Positions 22,699-33,345 of a stretch of 64,000 nucleotides of DNA are shown in pieces (positions within the stretch are counted from its first letter, which is position 1; each line of letters opens with the position of its first letter). The DNA is taken from positions 58,886,964-58,950,963 of the forward strand of contig NC_073632.1 in assembly GCF_029407905.1 (NCBI RefSeq), in the 5' to 3' direction. The notes beneath the pieces are model-generated. The model saw nothing but the letters and a program-made list of their open reading frames with translations, was not told where the DNA came from and did no database searches. Origin of the DNA: Bubalus kerabau. Its lineage: Eukaryota > Chordata > Mammalia > Artiodactyla > Bovidae. A program made the translations under genes and the position numbers.

Positions 22699-22730
22699 AG
22701 GGAGTGTCAAATAGTGAGAACTCACAGAAA

Positions 22731-23203
22731 AGCCGAAACATTACTTTGTCAACAAAGGTCTGTCTAGTCAAGGCTATCGTTTTTCCAGTGGTCATGTATG
22801 GATGTGAGAGTTGGACTGTGAAGAAAGCTGAGTGCCACAGAATTGTGGTGCTGAAGAAGACTCTTGAGAGTCCCTTGGACTTCAAGGAGATCCAACCAGT
22901 CCATCCTAAAGGAGATCAATCCTGGGTGTTCATTGGAAGGACTGATGCTGAAGCTGAAACTCCAATACTTTGGCCACCTGATTCAAAGAGCTGACTCATT
23001 TGAAAAGACCCTGATGCTGGGAAAGATTGAGGGCAGGAGGAGAAGGGGACGACAGAGGATGAGATGGTTGGATGGCATCACCGACTCAATGGACATGGGT
23101 TTGGGTGAACTCCAGGAGTTGGTGATGGATGAGGAGGCCTGGTGTTCTGCAGTTCATGGGGTCAAAAAGAGTCAGACACAACTGAGCGACTGAACTAAAC
23201 TGA
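22731..23203 (+). mobile_element. BovB LINE, 3' fragment opposed to the near-full copy
   Basis: Starts near 'aagccgaaacattactttgt' and ends 'ctgaactaaactgaa'. Possible decayed duplication 'cagaaaag' and 'cataaagg' at the ends. It has its own 3' end, so it is a separate insertion, not an inversion of the neighbour. Confidence 0.9.
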
Positions 23204-23436
23204 ACATAAAGGAAACCACTTGAATACAAGACCTGGCATCACCCAACCACCAGTAGAACCCTGTGCAGGATGCCTCATCGAAACAACAAACAAAACAAAA
23301 ATAAAATCTTTTTCTTATCTTTCCATTCTCCTCTCATATTTCTCTTCCACTACAAATCATTTTCCTTTACTTAATGGGCCCCATGTTAATAATTTGTTGT
23401 ATTTTTCTATGCTTTCCTCAAACTCTTAAAATAATC

Positions 23437-23456
23437 TAATATATATATATATTATG
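23437..23456. repeat. Short TA microsatellite
   Basis: (TA)n run within AT-rich DNA. Confidence 0.8.
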
Positions 23457-23720
23457 TAATTCATATATCATCATTGCTTGTTTTATAAAATATTTACATG
23501 TGCACATAAAGATTTTTGCCACATTTTACAAATAGCAAAATCAAACACATATTTGACTGTATCTTGTTTTTCTTACTTAACAAAACTTCATGAATATTTC
23601 TCAAACCAATTGATATTTTACCTAGCTCATTCTTTTAATGACAACATTATATCCATGAACTGGAGGTACCTCAGGCTTTTTCAACCATACCTCACTGATG
23701 TATGTTCATTTTATTTCTTC
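23457..23720. mobile_element. Ancient LINE-derived fragment
   Basis: 'gaatatttctcaaaccaatt', 'ctagctcattcttttaatga' and 'tttttcaaccatacctcact' follow the layout of an old L1-associated mammalian repeat; tentative. Confidence 0.35.
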
Positions 23721-24574
23721 TTTTCTAAATTAAAATGTAAAGGTTCCTTTCAGCAGCTTAGGGATCTAGAAAATCTTATCTCTGGTGAAAGACTAGAGGA
23801 AGCTATTACATATCTTAAATTTTTTATATTGATTGAAAAACATCTTTAATGTCAATTTATAGAAAATTAATAATACAAAATGATTCATATTTAGTATTGC
23901 ATCTGACAGAAGAAATCTTTCTCTTCAACCCCACAACTGTACAAATTCACTGGAAAGTTTCAGTAAAATTTGCTGGAATTCTTAATAAGTCACACAATTG
24001 GAAGAAGTATTCAAATAATGAAGTTACTACGTTACTGAAAAGAAGTATACAAACAGCCAAGGGGCCAGTAGTGGCAAGCAGAATTACATTTCTTGTGAAT
24101 AGGGTGCGTTTTAGAAAGCAGACCAGATAGGACAGGCCACGTGCTTGTAGCTGTGATACAAGCTTGCTTCCCATTCATGGAGCGTGATGGGCAGTAAGGA
24201 GGAGAAACAATACCAGCCCGGGTATTGTGTGTAATGCATGGGGTCTGATTGCATGCAGAATGGTTCAGAGGAATCTTGGAAATTGTAATCCCAACCTCAT
24301 TGTGTTTGGGATCAGGATGAAAATGAAAGTGAACCTAGATAAAGCAGAAGCAAGTGAATTTTGGAATGGCTGACTTTAAGAGAAAGCTGAAATTATTTAG
24401 AATAGGAGAGGACCTGATGGAAGAAAAATAGGACATGACAGTGCATTTTTCTCTGAAAGTCATCACAGTGCCTGAGTGAGCTAGCCAACAGCCAACTTAC
24501 CAACTGCAGTTGAAACAAAAGGTATAAAGAATAATGTTTTAGAGAAAGGAAGATTAAAAGACACCTACTAAAAT
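23721..24574. other. Unassigned DNA
   Basis: No recognised family. Open frames of 123 and 93 codons near 23478-24130 are compositionally AT-rich, have no recognised domain and partly overlap the old repeat, so are not called as genes. Confidence 0.4.
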
Positions 24575-24575
24575 T

Positions 24576-24712
24576 TTGGCATCACGGACTCGATGGATGT
24601 GAGCTTGAGTGAGCTCCGGGAATTGGTGATGGACAGGGAGGCCTGGCGTTCTGCAATTCATGGGGTCGCAAAGAGTCAGACACAACTGAGCGACTGAACT
24701 GAACTAAACTGA
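24576..24712 (+). mobile_element. BovB LINE, short 3' tail
   Basis: Last ~137 bp only, from 'ggcatcacggactcgatgg' to 'gactgaactgaactaaactg'. Confidence 0.88.
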
Positions 24713-24984
24713 AAATTATTACCAGTGGAAGGCTGCTAAATGGAGAAAATAAAAACAGAAGAAAACACTGTTTAGCTAAAAATGAGTTTTACATCTTTTC
24801 CCAGGTGTAAAAAGGCAGTAGGTGATAGATAAGCTGTGTCATTGAGACTCTTAGTTGGCTTTTTGCCATGGAGATTGCCAGGGTAGGTAAAGATTTTGCA
24901 CTTTGGAAATTAGGATCTGTTTTCCCAAAGGAGAGAAGGAGCCAGGAAGATGCCAAAGATGCTGAGATCATGCTCAAGGAGAAT

Positions 24985-25027
24985 TTTTGAGAGAGAGGAT
25001 CACAAAAGAGAGAGAGGGGGAGAGAGT
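24985..25027. repeat. GA-rich low-complexity tract
   Basis: Interrupted AGAG runs, including 'aagagagagagggggagag'. Confidence 0.75.
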
Positions 25028-25125
25028 GACTTTTTGTATAATAAAAACAGAATGTCTATTCACTGTTTCATCAAAGGTAACCTAGGGTCTAACAAAGAAA
25101 GGAAATGTGTATCTCAAGAAGGTCT

Positions 25126-25840
25126 CTGTTGCTGGACATTTAGATTTGTTTCTTTACCTTGGCTATTGTGAACAGTGCTTGAGTGAACATAAGGGCACTA
25201 TTATCCCTTTACGATTCAGATCTCCATTCTTTTGGATAAATACCCAGAAGTGAGATTGCTGGATAATATGATAGTTGTAATTTTAATTTTTCAAGGAACC
25301 TCCAAACTGTTTTCCATAGTGACTGCACTATTTTGCATTCCTACTAATGGTGGGTGCACAAGGATTCCCTTTTCCTACATGCTTGCCAACACTTCTTATC
25401 TTTTGTTTTTCTGATAGCGGCCATCCTGGCAGGTTTGAGGTGATATCTCATTACAATGGGATACTTCCTATTCAGTTTTAAAAAAGAAGCAAATTTTGTA
25501 CTGTGAGACAATATGTAAATCTTGAGGACATTTTATTAAGTGAAATAAGCCACAGAAAAACCAAAAATGCTTGTTTCCACTTACATATGAGTTATCTAAA
25601 AGAATCAAACTCACTGAATGAAAAAGTGGAATAGTGGTTACCAGGGGCTAGGGGGAGAGGAAAAGGAGGAGCTTCTAAACAATGAACATAAAGTTTCATC
25701 AAGCAAAATGAATGAATTCTAGAAATCTGTCCAACACTGTTCCTGTAATCAACAATAATATTGTACACTTAAAAATTTGTTAGGAGGACAAATATTATGT
25801 TAAGCTTTCCTTCCACAATAAAATAATAATAAAAAGACAG
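25126..25840 (+). mobile_element. Old L1 insertion with 5' inversion
   Basis: 25453-25840 is an L1M 3' end in sense ('gatacttcctattcag', 'gttaccaggggctaggggga', 'tgtacacttaaaaatttg', A-rich tail). 25126-25452 is the piece that normally lies just upstream (end of ORF2), but inverted: 'cttggctattgtgaacagtg', 'tttccatagtgactgcac', 'aggtgatatctcatt'. About 40 bp of the expected junction is missing. This is the signature of twin priming. Confidence 0.8.
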
Positions 25841-26107
25841 TCTCGGTGTTCCAGGAAATGTCTTCTAAAGTTGAGCTTCATAAATCTAGCGTTTTTGACA
25901 CAAAATTCTAGGTGCTTAAAAGTAATGAATACTAAAATAGGAATGTCAACTACATTGATCTTGTTTTGTCAGTTTTGAGGCCCCCCAAATTAGCCAAGTT
26001 ATCTCTCAATAATTATCTCCTGATGAGATATTTCAAAGTTATACCTAATGCAGATAAAGTAGTAACAATTGCAAGAGCTTAATTATAGGAAGCTTAATTT
26101 ACATCAT

Positions 26108-26229
26108 TCAGTTCAGTTCAGTTCAGTCGCTCAGTCATGTCCAACTCTTTGCTACCCCATGGACTGCAGCATGCCAGGCTTCCCTATCCATCACCAACTC
26201 CTGGACTTACTCAAACTAATGTCCACTGA
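26108..26229 (-). mobile_element. BovB LINE, short 3' tail
   Basis: Four TTCAG-type tail units followed by 'gtcgctcagtcatgtccaac'; only about 120 bp retained. Confidence 0.88.
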
Positions 26230-27204
26230 GAATTTATGTTATTAAATCTGCTTTAATAAGTTAAACAGTGGTAGTTTTTACTTTGTGGAATATTATGGTG
26301 TTAGTTTGTTAAAAATGAAAAATATAAACATAAAATTTTAAAAAAATCGGTGTGATATGGATATCTTAGTCTCTCTGGCTTATGTTAAACAGAAAATAAA
26401 AGAAACTGAGAGCTCTAACAATATATACAAAATGCAATGTTCATAGTCAGTTTTGTTTAACCTTGTATGAAATCTGCCTTTATTGCTGTTGAAAGTTGAG
26501 AATGGCCTTTAACAGTTTTTAAGCCATTTTAGCAACAAGCAAACATGGGTATACATTTTAAACATGAAACCTGAGGTAGCATTAAAGATGACAGTTGTAG
26601 AAAGAAAATGACATAGCTTTTGTGTAGATATTTTAGCATGTAATTTTCAGCACACAATTCATATAATCAAAAGGCTTGAGATGACCTTGAGAGGTCGTCA
26701 GGCCCATTCTTCTGCTATTACAGGGAGCAGTTAACATAAGCACTGAGCAATGATCGGCACACGCAGGTGGGGTAAGGGCCAGAGCTGTCTTATCTAAAAG
26801 TAACATTATTTTCCTATGACTTTCAATACAATGAATGGCCTTCTAGCAAATCCGTGGCTCTTTTGAGACATATCTAAATCCCACATGGTAAATAATTTTG
26901 AACAAATTGCATTTAGCTTTATAAATAGCAGTTGCATCATCTTGTGGTACACAGAAATGATTTAATGTAGCCATCAAGATACATATTGAAATAAAAATAT
27001 TTCTCAATGAGAAAACTTTCAGAATTTGTGTTATTGCTTAGAAATACTTTGTATATGGCTTTTGGCTCTAAATTTGATTATATTCTGCCCTAGCTTTTAT
27101 TTTAGATTGGACTGTGAGTCTACTTTGCAATTTGGGACAACCTATTTTTTGAACATATTTTCATAGAAGAGTTTCCTTCCGAATATAACCTGGATTCTAG
27201 GAAT
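26230..27204. other. Unassigned AT-rich DNA
   Basis: No recognised repeat or exon. Confidence 0.4.
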
Positions 27205-27260
27205 AAAGATGGCAGAGTAGAGGAGGATCACAGGATATCCCTCCTCCCAAAGTTTAAAAA
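27205..27260 (+). mobile_element. Possible L1 5'-end fragment
   Basis: 'aaagatggcagagtagagga' resembles the conserved start of mammalian L1 (YY1-like AAGATGGC). Very short, so tentative. Confidence 0.35.
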
Positions 27261-27739
27261 CGATGTGAAGTGTCTGGCCCCAAGTTCCCAATAGAAGTCA
27301 AGTAAGGAAAACGGTATGGTTTTTATTAATGAACTTTAAAAAGTGGTGGTGAAAGAAAAAACATAAGATACTGGTGCAGAGAGATGTTTCTCCTTACTTT
27401 CAGTTTTTCCAAGAAGTGAGGCAAAGGAAGGAAGATGACTGGAAAAAAAGAAAGAAAGAAGTAAGGGAAAGAAAACCAAAAAACAATTCTCCTCAATCCT
27501 GTACAAAGTCAAGGAAAAATTTCTAAAGCAGAACATTTATGTATTCAGTAGAGATAGAATGGTAAGAAGCCAGCTCTTGCAGTTCTCCAGGACACTGAGA
27601 AGACTGGACACATTCATGACTAAAGGAGCATTAGCGATACTGGACATTTAATGAGATTCATCAGAAGAGCCCAGAAGTGAAATTCCTCAGCAAAATTTCC
27701 ACTCAGTGCCAGCAAGTGTTAACCACTGCCTTATGTCAT

Positions 27740-28140
27740 GATTCTTTTTATGTCAACTTGGCCAAGCCCTGATATCCAGATATTTGGTCAAAAGTCATTC
27801 TAGATGTCTTAATAAGGGTGTTTTCTTAGATAAAATTCTTTGAGGAAAGCAGATTATGCTCCAGAATGTGGGTGGGCCTCGCCCAATCATCTGAGGGCCT
27901 GACTAGAAAAAAGAGTGTCCTCCCTGGAGGAGAAGAGAATTCTGTCAGCAGAAGGCCTTCAGACTCCAAATCTACCAGCTCTTCCCTCTGTTTCCAGCCC
28001 TGCTGGCCTACCCTGCAGATTTTGACTTGTCAGCTTCCACAATCACGTAAGCCAATTCCTTAAAATAAATCTCTATCTCTTTATAGATACACATACATAT
28101 CCTACTGTTTCTGTTTCTCTGGAGAACTGTGACCAGTGCT
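27740..28140 (+). mobile_element. Ancient interspersed repeat (family unresolved)
   Basis: Wording familiar from an old mammalian repeat: 'gatatccagatatttggtca', 'atgtgggtgggcctcgccca', 'gtaagccaattccttaaaat', 'ctgtttctctggagaactgt'. Related to 18690-18800. Confidence 0.5.
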
Positions 28141-28555
28141 GCTTAGTAAGGTAAAATTTAATTTCTTGCTCAGTTCCGGTTAACATATTAGCACAGGGCA
28201 TTCTACTTAGTTAATTAAGGATCCAAGAACCTTGCATCCTGTGGCTTGAACTAATTCTAGGGCCTTTAAGTTCTTTTCTTGACATTTAGGTTAAGATCCC
28301 CTGCACCTGATGAGCAAACATGGAAGGAGAAAATGATCATTTGTGGCAGGTTTTTCTAGATTGGTCCTAGACCAGCACCTATATTCTGCTCGTTGCCCAT
28401 TAGGCTGATTTAGGTCATGGGGTCACCCCACTGCCAGGCAGGCTACCAGGGAGGCTGTGGAATGTTGTATATCCATGTGCCAAGAAGAAAGATGAAATGT
28501 ACTTTGTGACCTCACAGGGGTCTCATTCCTGTGCTTTCAACCTAACTCATATATA
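28141..28555. other. Unassigned DNA
   Basis: No recognised repeat or gene. Confidence 0.35.
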
Positions 28556-29254
28556 TGTTTGTTGTTGTTCAGTTGCTAAGTTGTGTCTGACTCTTTGCAA
28601 TCCCATGGACTGCAGCATGCCAGGCTTCCCTATTCTTCATTGTCTCCTGGAATTTGCTCATATTCATGTCCATTGAGTCAATGAGGCCATCCAACTATCT
28701 CATCCTCTGTCACCCCCTTCTCCTTTTGCCCTCAATCTTTCCCAGCATCAGGGTCTTTTCCAATGAGTCAGCTTTTTGCATCAGGTAACCAAAGTATTGG
28801 AGCTGTAGTTTGAGCATCAGACCTTCCAATGAATATTCAGGGTTGATTTCCTTTAGGATTGACTGGTTTGATCTTGCTCTCCAAGGGTCTCTCAAGAGTC
28901 TTCTTCAGCACCCCACAGTTCAAAAACATCAATTCTTTGACACTCAGCCTTCTTTATGGTTCAACTCTCACATCCGTATATGATTACTGGAAAAACCATA
29001 GCTTTGACTATATGGACCTTTGTTGGCAAAGCCATGTGTCTACTTTTTAATACGATGTCTAGGTTTGTCATAGCATTTCTTCCAAGGAGCAAGGATCTTT
29101 TAATTTCATGGCTGTAGTCACTGTCCATAATGATTTTGGAGAACATAAAGTCTGTCTCTATTTCCATTATTTACCCATCTATTTACCATGAAGTGAGGGG
29201 CCAGAAGGAGAAAAAGAAAGATATACCCATCTGAATGCAGAGTTCCAAAGAATA

Positions 29255-31250
29255 GTGAGGAGAGAGAAGAAAGCCTTCCTCAGAGATCAATGCAAAGAAA
29301 TAGAGGAAAACAACAGAATGGGAAAGACTAGGGATCTCTTCAAGAAAATCAGAGATACCAAAGGAACATTTCATGCAAAGATGAGCTCGATAAAGGACAG
29401 AAATGGTATGGACCTAACAGAAGCAGAAGATATTAAGAAGAGATGACAAGAATACACAGAAGAACTGTACAAAAAAGATCTTCACGACCCAGATAATCAC
29501 AATGGTGTGATCACTGACCTAGAGCCAGACATCCTGGAATGTGAAGTCAAGTGGGCCTTAGAAAGCATCACTACGAACAAAGCTAGTGGAGGTGATGGAA
29601 TTCCAGTTGAGCTATTCCAAATCCTGAAAGATGATGCTGTGAAAGTGCTGCACTCAATATGCCAGCAAATGTGGAAAACTCAGCAGTGGCCACAGGACTG
29701 GAAAAGGTCAGTTTTCATTCCAATCCCAAAGAAAGGTAATGCCAAAGAATGTTCAAACTACTGCACAATTGCACTCATCTCATATGCTAGCAAAGTAGTG
29801 CTCAAAATTCTCTAAGCCAGACTTCATAAGTACATGAACCGAGAACTTCCAGATTCCAAGCTGGATTTAGAAAAGGCAGAGGAACCAGAGATCAAATTGC
29901 AAACATCCGTTGGACCATTGAAAAAGCAAGAGAGTTCCAGAAAAACATCTATTTCTGCTTTATTGACTATGCCAAAGCCTTTAACTGTGGAGATCACAAC
30001 AAACTGTGGAAAATTCTGAAAGAGATGGGAATACCAGACCACCTTACCTGCCTCCAGAGAATTCTGTATGCAGGTCAAGAAGCATCAGTTAGAACTGCAC
30101 ATGGAACAACAGACTGGTTCCAAATAGGAAAAGGAGTACGTCAAGGCTGTATATTGTCACCCTGCTTATTTAATTTACATGTAGGCAATGGCACCCCACT
30201 CCAGTACTCTTGCCTGGAAAATCCCATGGACAGAGGAGCCTGGTAGGCTGCAGTCCATGGGGTCGTTAAGAGTTGGACACGACTGAGCGACTTCACTTTC
30301 ACTTTTCACTTTCACGCATTGGAGAAGGAAATGGTAACCCACTCCAGTGTTCTTGCCTGGAGAATTCCAGGGATGGAGGAACCTGGTGGGCTGCCGTCTA
30401 TGGGGTCGCACAGAGTCGGACATGACTGAAGCGACTTAGCAGCAGCAGCAGAGTACATTATGCAAAACGCCAGGCTGGATGAAGCACAAGCTGGAATCAA
30501 GACTGTAGAGAAAAATGTCAATAACCTCAGATATGCACATGACACCACCCTTATGGCAGAAAGTGAAGAGGAACTAAAAAGCCTCTTGATGAAGGTGAAG
30601 AGGAAAGTGAAAAAGCTGGCTTAAAACTCAACATTCAAGAAACTAAGATCATGGCATCTGGTTCCATCACACATGGCAAATAGATGGGGAAAAATTGGAA
30701 ACAATGTCAGACTTTATTTTCTTGGGCTCAAAGATCACTGCAGATGGTTACTGCAGCCCTGAATTAAAAGATGCTTGCTCTTTGGAAGAAAAGCTAGACA
30801 GCATATTAAAAAGCAGAGACATTACTTTGCCTACAAAGGTCTGTATAGTCAAAGCTATGATTTTTTCCAGTAGTCATGTATGGATGTGAAAGTTGGACCA
30901 TAAAGAAAGCTGAGTGCTGAAGAATTAATGCTTTTGAACTGTGATGTTGGAGAAGACTGTTGAAAGTCCCCTGGACTCCAAGGAGATCAAGCCAGTGAAT
31001 CCTAAAGGAAATCAGTCCTGAATATTCATTGGAAGAACTGATGCTGATGCTCCAATACTTTGGCCACCTGATGTGAAGGACTGACTCATTTGAAAAGATC
31101 CTGATGCTGGGAAAGATTGAAGGCAGGAGATGATGAGATGGTTGGATGGCATCACTGACTTGATAGACATGAGTTTGAGCAAGCTCCAGGAGTTGGTGAT
31201 GGACAGGAAAGCCTGGTGTGCTACAGTCCATGGGGTCACAAAGAGTTGGA
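29255..31250 (+). pseudogene. BovB ORF2 remnant with YAHD in place of YADD
   Basis: Linker and RT coding sequence in several short frames. Recognisable parts are the stretch ending at DIKKR-stop (29444), ITDLEPDILECEVKWALES from 29510, and RT core 29830-30180. After the SINE the catalytic motif reads YAHD ('tatgcacatgac'), losing one metal-binding Asp. Multiple frameshifts follow. Confidence 0.8.
30184..30450 (+). mobile_element. BOV-A2 SINE (dimeric)
   Basis: Left monomer from 'ggcaatggcaccccactcc', linker, right monomer, AGC tail ending 30450. Interrupts BovB ORF2 between 'ttaatttacatg' and 'gagtacattatg'. Youngest member of the nest. Confidence 0.95.
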
Positions 31251-31631
31251 CATGACTGAATGACTGAACTGAACTTAACTGATGGGACCAGATGCCATGA
31301 TCTTAGTTTTTTGAATATTGAGTTTTAAGCTGGCTTTTTCACTCTCCTCTTTCACCTTCATCAAGAGGCTCTTAATTCCTCTTCACTATTTGCCAGTAGG
31401 ATGGTGTCATCTGCATATCCGGTGGTTATTGATATTTCTTCTGGCAATCTTGATTTCAGCTTGTGCTTCTTCTAGCATGGCATTTTGCACAATGTACTCT
31501 GCATATAAGTTAATTGAACAGAGTGACAATATACAGTCTTGACAGACACCCTTCCCAATTTTAAACCAGTCTGTTGTTCCGTGTCTGGTTCTAACTGTTG
31601 TTTCTTGACCTGCATACAGGTTTCTCAGGAG

Positions 31632-31958
31632 GAACCTCTTTAGTTTACCAAATCGGAAAATGCTTGAAAAACAAGAAAGTCTTGTCATACAAATATATGG
31701 TGTTATAATCATCACTCTTATCATACTAAGATTCTGCAAAAAAGACTGATTTTTCTTTTTTCCTTGGTGAGCTCAGTGTACTGCCTGATATTAGTAATCA
31801 AGAGATGTATTTCATGGGAAGCATTTGAATGGACTACTTAAAATAATATTTGTTATTCTTCCTGATGATAAAATATTGTAGAGAGAATGCAACATAGAGA
31901 ATAGCATAAAGAGAAAACCCCAGGCATCCCCAATCTTTGTACACAGATCTGTTCAATT
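31632..31958. other. Unassigned DNA
   Basis: No recognised repeat or gene. Confidence 0.35.
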
Positions 31959-31973
31959 AAAACTATAAGATGT

Positions 31974-32163
31974 GGGACTTCCCTGGCAGTTCAATGGTTA
32001 AGACTTCGCCTTCCAATGTAGGGGATGTGGGTTTGATCCCTGGTCAGGAAGCTGAGATCTCACATGCCTCATCGCCAAAATAACCAAAACGTTGAAACAG
32101 TTAAAAATATTGTAACAAATTCATTAAAGAGTTTAAAAATGGTCCACATTAAAAAAAAAGGTT
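31974..32163 (+). mobile_element. CHR-type tRNA-Glu SINE
   Basis: Head 'gggacttccctggcagttca', body 'gatctcacatgcctcatcg', A-rich end. Near-perfect 15-bp duplication at 31959-31973 and 32164-32178 (2 mismatches). Confidence 0.9.
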
Positions 32164-32178
32164 AAAACTCAAAGATGT

Positions 32179-32700
32179 AACAACTCTCATCCAAACTGGA
32201 TTAAGCAGAAAAAAGAATTTGTTGGCTTGTGGAGCTGAGCAGGTCAGGGGTCTCTCTCTCGCTGTAGGTGGGTTCTTCCAGCAGGACTCAGACCTTCCTT
32301 TCCAGTGGTCCTCTCAGCTTGGCCTCCTCTTCACCTGGCCTTGGCCTCAGCTTGGTTCTCTTATGAGGGCAGATGGCTGCTCTGGTTCTGATGTCATATT
32401 CTTTCGCTGTACCAACCAAAGGAGGGCAGGATGGCCCTTTTAGTTGCTTTCTCTGAAGAGCCGGGACGCTGTTTTCCTTTCCTCCCAGAAAAATCTGATG
32501 TCTCATGGGCCTGAATTGTGGGCTTATCCCTGATTCAGTTATGGAAGTGAGGATTTGCTCATGTCAGACAAGACTCGCCCTAGGAGCTGAGTGACTCCAG
32601 GAACAACTCTTTCTGAGCACATAGGCTGCACAGGAAAACACAGACACCAGATGAAAGTTGGAGAGTTGTTATCAAGAAGAATGGGGAATGGATACCATTG
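32179..32700. mobile_element. Ancient interspersed repeat (family unresolved)
   Basis: Shares a pattern with 37070-37600: 'actggattaagcagaaaaaa' then 'gttggctt', a central 'gagggcagatggctgct', and 'agaagaatggggaatgga' at the end. Possibly one old mammalian repeat seen twice. Confidence 0.4.
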
Positions 32701-32739
32701 TCTAAAGGGTCAAAGCCTCCACACACCCGTAAACACACA

Positions 32740-33040
32740 TGTACTCACTCGACTTTAACAGAATCAGTAGTATATTCTACATACTCTTTCTTTTATGGTC
32801 TGTTTTATTTTTTTCACCTAAAGACACATCGTAACCATTTCCCCATGCTGTTAGATATTTTTAATAATGTCGTTGTCAGTGGCTTCAATTCTTGCACTGT
32901 GTGGATCAATCATAGTTTAACAAACCTTACTGTTAGATACGTAGGGAATTTCCAAAGTTTTTTTGATATTGCACTGCAATACATGTCTTATACATATTTT
33001 GTGTACATCTCTAACGACCATTTTAACTTTATTTATTAAA
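32740..33040. mobile_element. Ancient LINE-derived fragment
   Basis: 'ccatttccccatgctgttag' and 'aatcatagtttaacaaacct' fit the same old L1-associated repeat as 23457-23720; tentative. Confidence 0.4.
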
Positions 33041-33089
33041 TTGATTTCATCTGCAAATCATTTTTGAAGTATATTGCTAATTTCATAGC

Positions 33090-33345
33090 TGGCCATGAGA
33101 TCTTGAACAAATTTCTTAAAAAAAGTTTTGTTTTTTTTTTTTTAACAATTTTATTTATTTTTTTCTTTTTCTTTTTTAGCCACACTGCACAGCATTTGAA
33201 CAGATTTCTTAATCTCACTGGGCCTCATGTGTAAAATCTGTTTAATAGTAGCATCAATTTCACAGGAAAAGATTAAATGAGGTGATTTGTTTAAAATCTT
33301 CATATGGTATATGCTAAGTACTCAGCATTATGTATATATTACCCA
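33090..33345 (+). mobile_element. MIR SINE, split by a CHR fragment
   Basis: MIR core and 3' side ('ttcttaatctcactgggcct', 'tgtgtaaaatctg', 'gattaaatgaggtgattt'). The CHR insertion at 33119-33195 duplicated 'ttgaacaaatttctta' (33103-33118; 33196-33211 with one mismatch). Confidence 0.75.
33119..33195 (-). mobile_element. CHR SINE 3' fragment
   Basis: T-rich stretch then 'tttttagccacactgcacag', the complement of a CHR 3' end with A-tail. 16-bp duplication at both ends (1 mismatch). Confidence 0.8.

Larger units (their letters stand above)
18940..23306 (+). mobile_element. Ruminant L1 fragment, broken into three by two BovB insertions
   Basis: Pieces at 18940-19027, 22699-22730 and 23204-23306 read in order as one sequence I recognise from ruminant L1, upstream of ORF1: 'actttggagtaggagcactg', 'gactaccagagaactaaccc', then 'gggagtgtcaaatagtgaga', then 'ggaaaccacttgaatacaag' and 'aacaacaaacaaaacaaaaa'. 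The order of insertion is inferred from this. The L1 assignment is from memory; the collinearity of the pieces is the stronger evidence. Confidence 0.65.
29206..31280 (+). mobile_element. BovB LINE (inner copy), itself hosting a BOV-A2
   Basis: A 5'-truncated BovB beginning 'aaggagaaaaagaaagatat' and ending 'ctgaacttaactga'. A BOV-A2 SINE at 30184-30450 splits it. 29267-29736 is identical base for base to the complement of 20347-20816, although the rest differs by scattered substitutions. ORF2 is dead: stops at 29444-29446 and 29813-29815 (both shared with the 20-kb copy), and YADD changed to YAHD near 30535. Confidence 0.93.
28556..31631 (-). mobile_element. BovB LINE (outer copy), split by a second BovB
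   Basis: Complement-strand BovB in two collinear parts: 28556-29205 (3' end up to '...atttaccatgaagtg') and 31281-31631 (continuing 'gatgggaccagatgccatga' to 'tgcatacaggtttctcagga'). The break carries a decayed duplication, 'gaggggccaga' (29195-29205) and 'gatgggaccaga' (31281-31292), marking insertion of the inner BovB. Confidence 0.9.

Noticed and set aside
22365..22767. Open frames of 72-107 codons on the plus strand opposite the BovB 5' end
   Set aside because: Shadow frames in GC-rich repeated DNA; stops are rare there by composition.
19028..23203. The opposed BovB pair as one twin-primed insertion
   Set aside because: Both members carry their own BovB 3' end, which a single twin-primed event cannot give.
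23478..24130. Two adjacent open frames (123 and 93 codons) as a possible gene
   Set aside because: Low-complexity AT-rich translation, no domain, overlaps an old LINE-like repeat, no convincing splice context.
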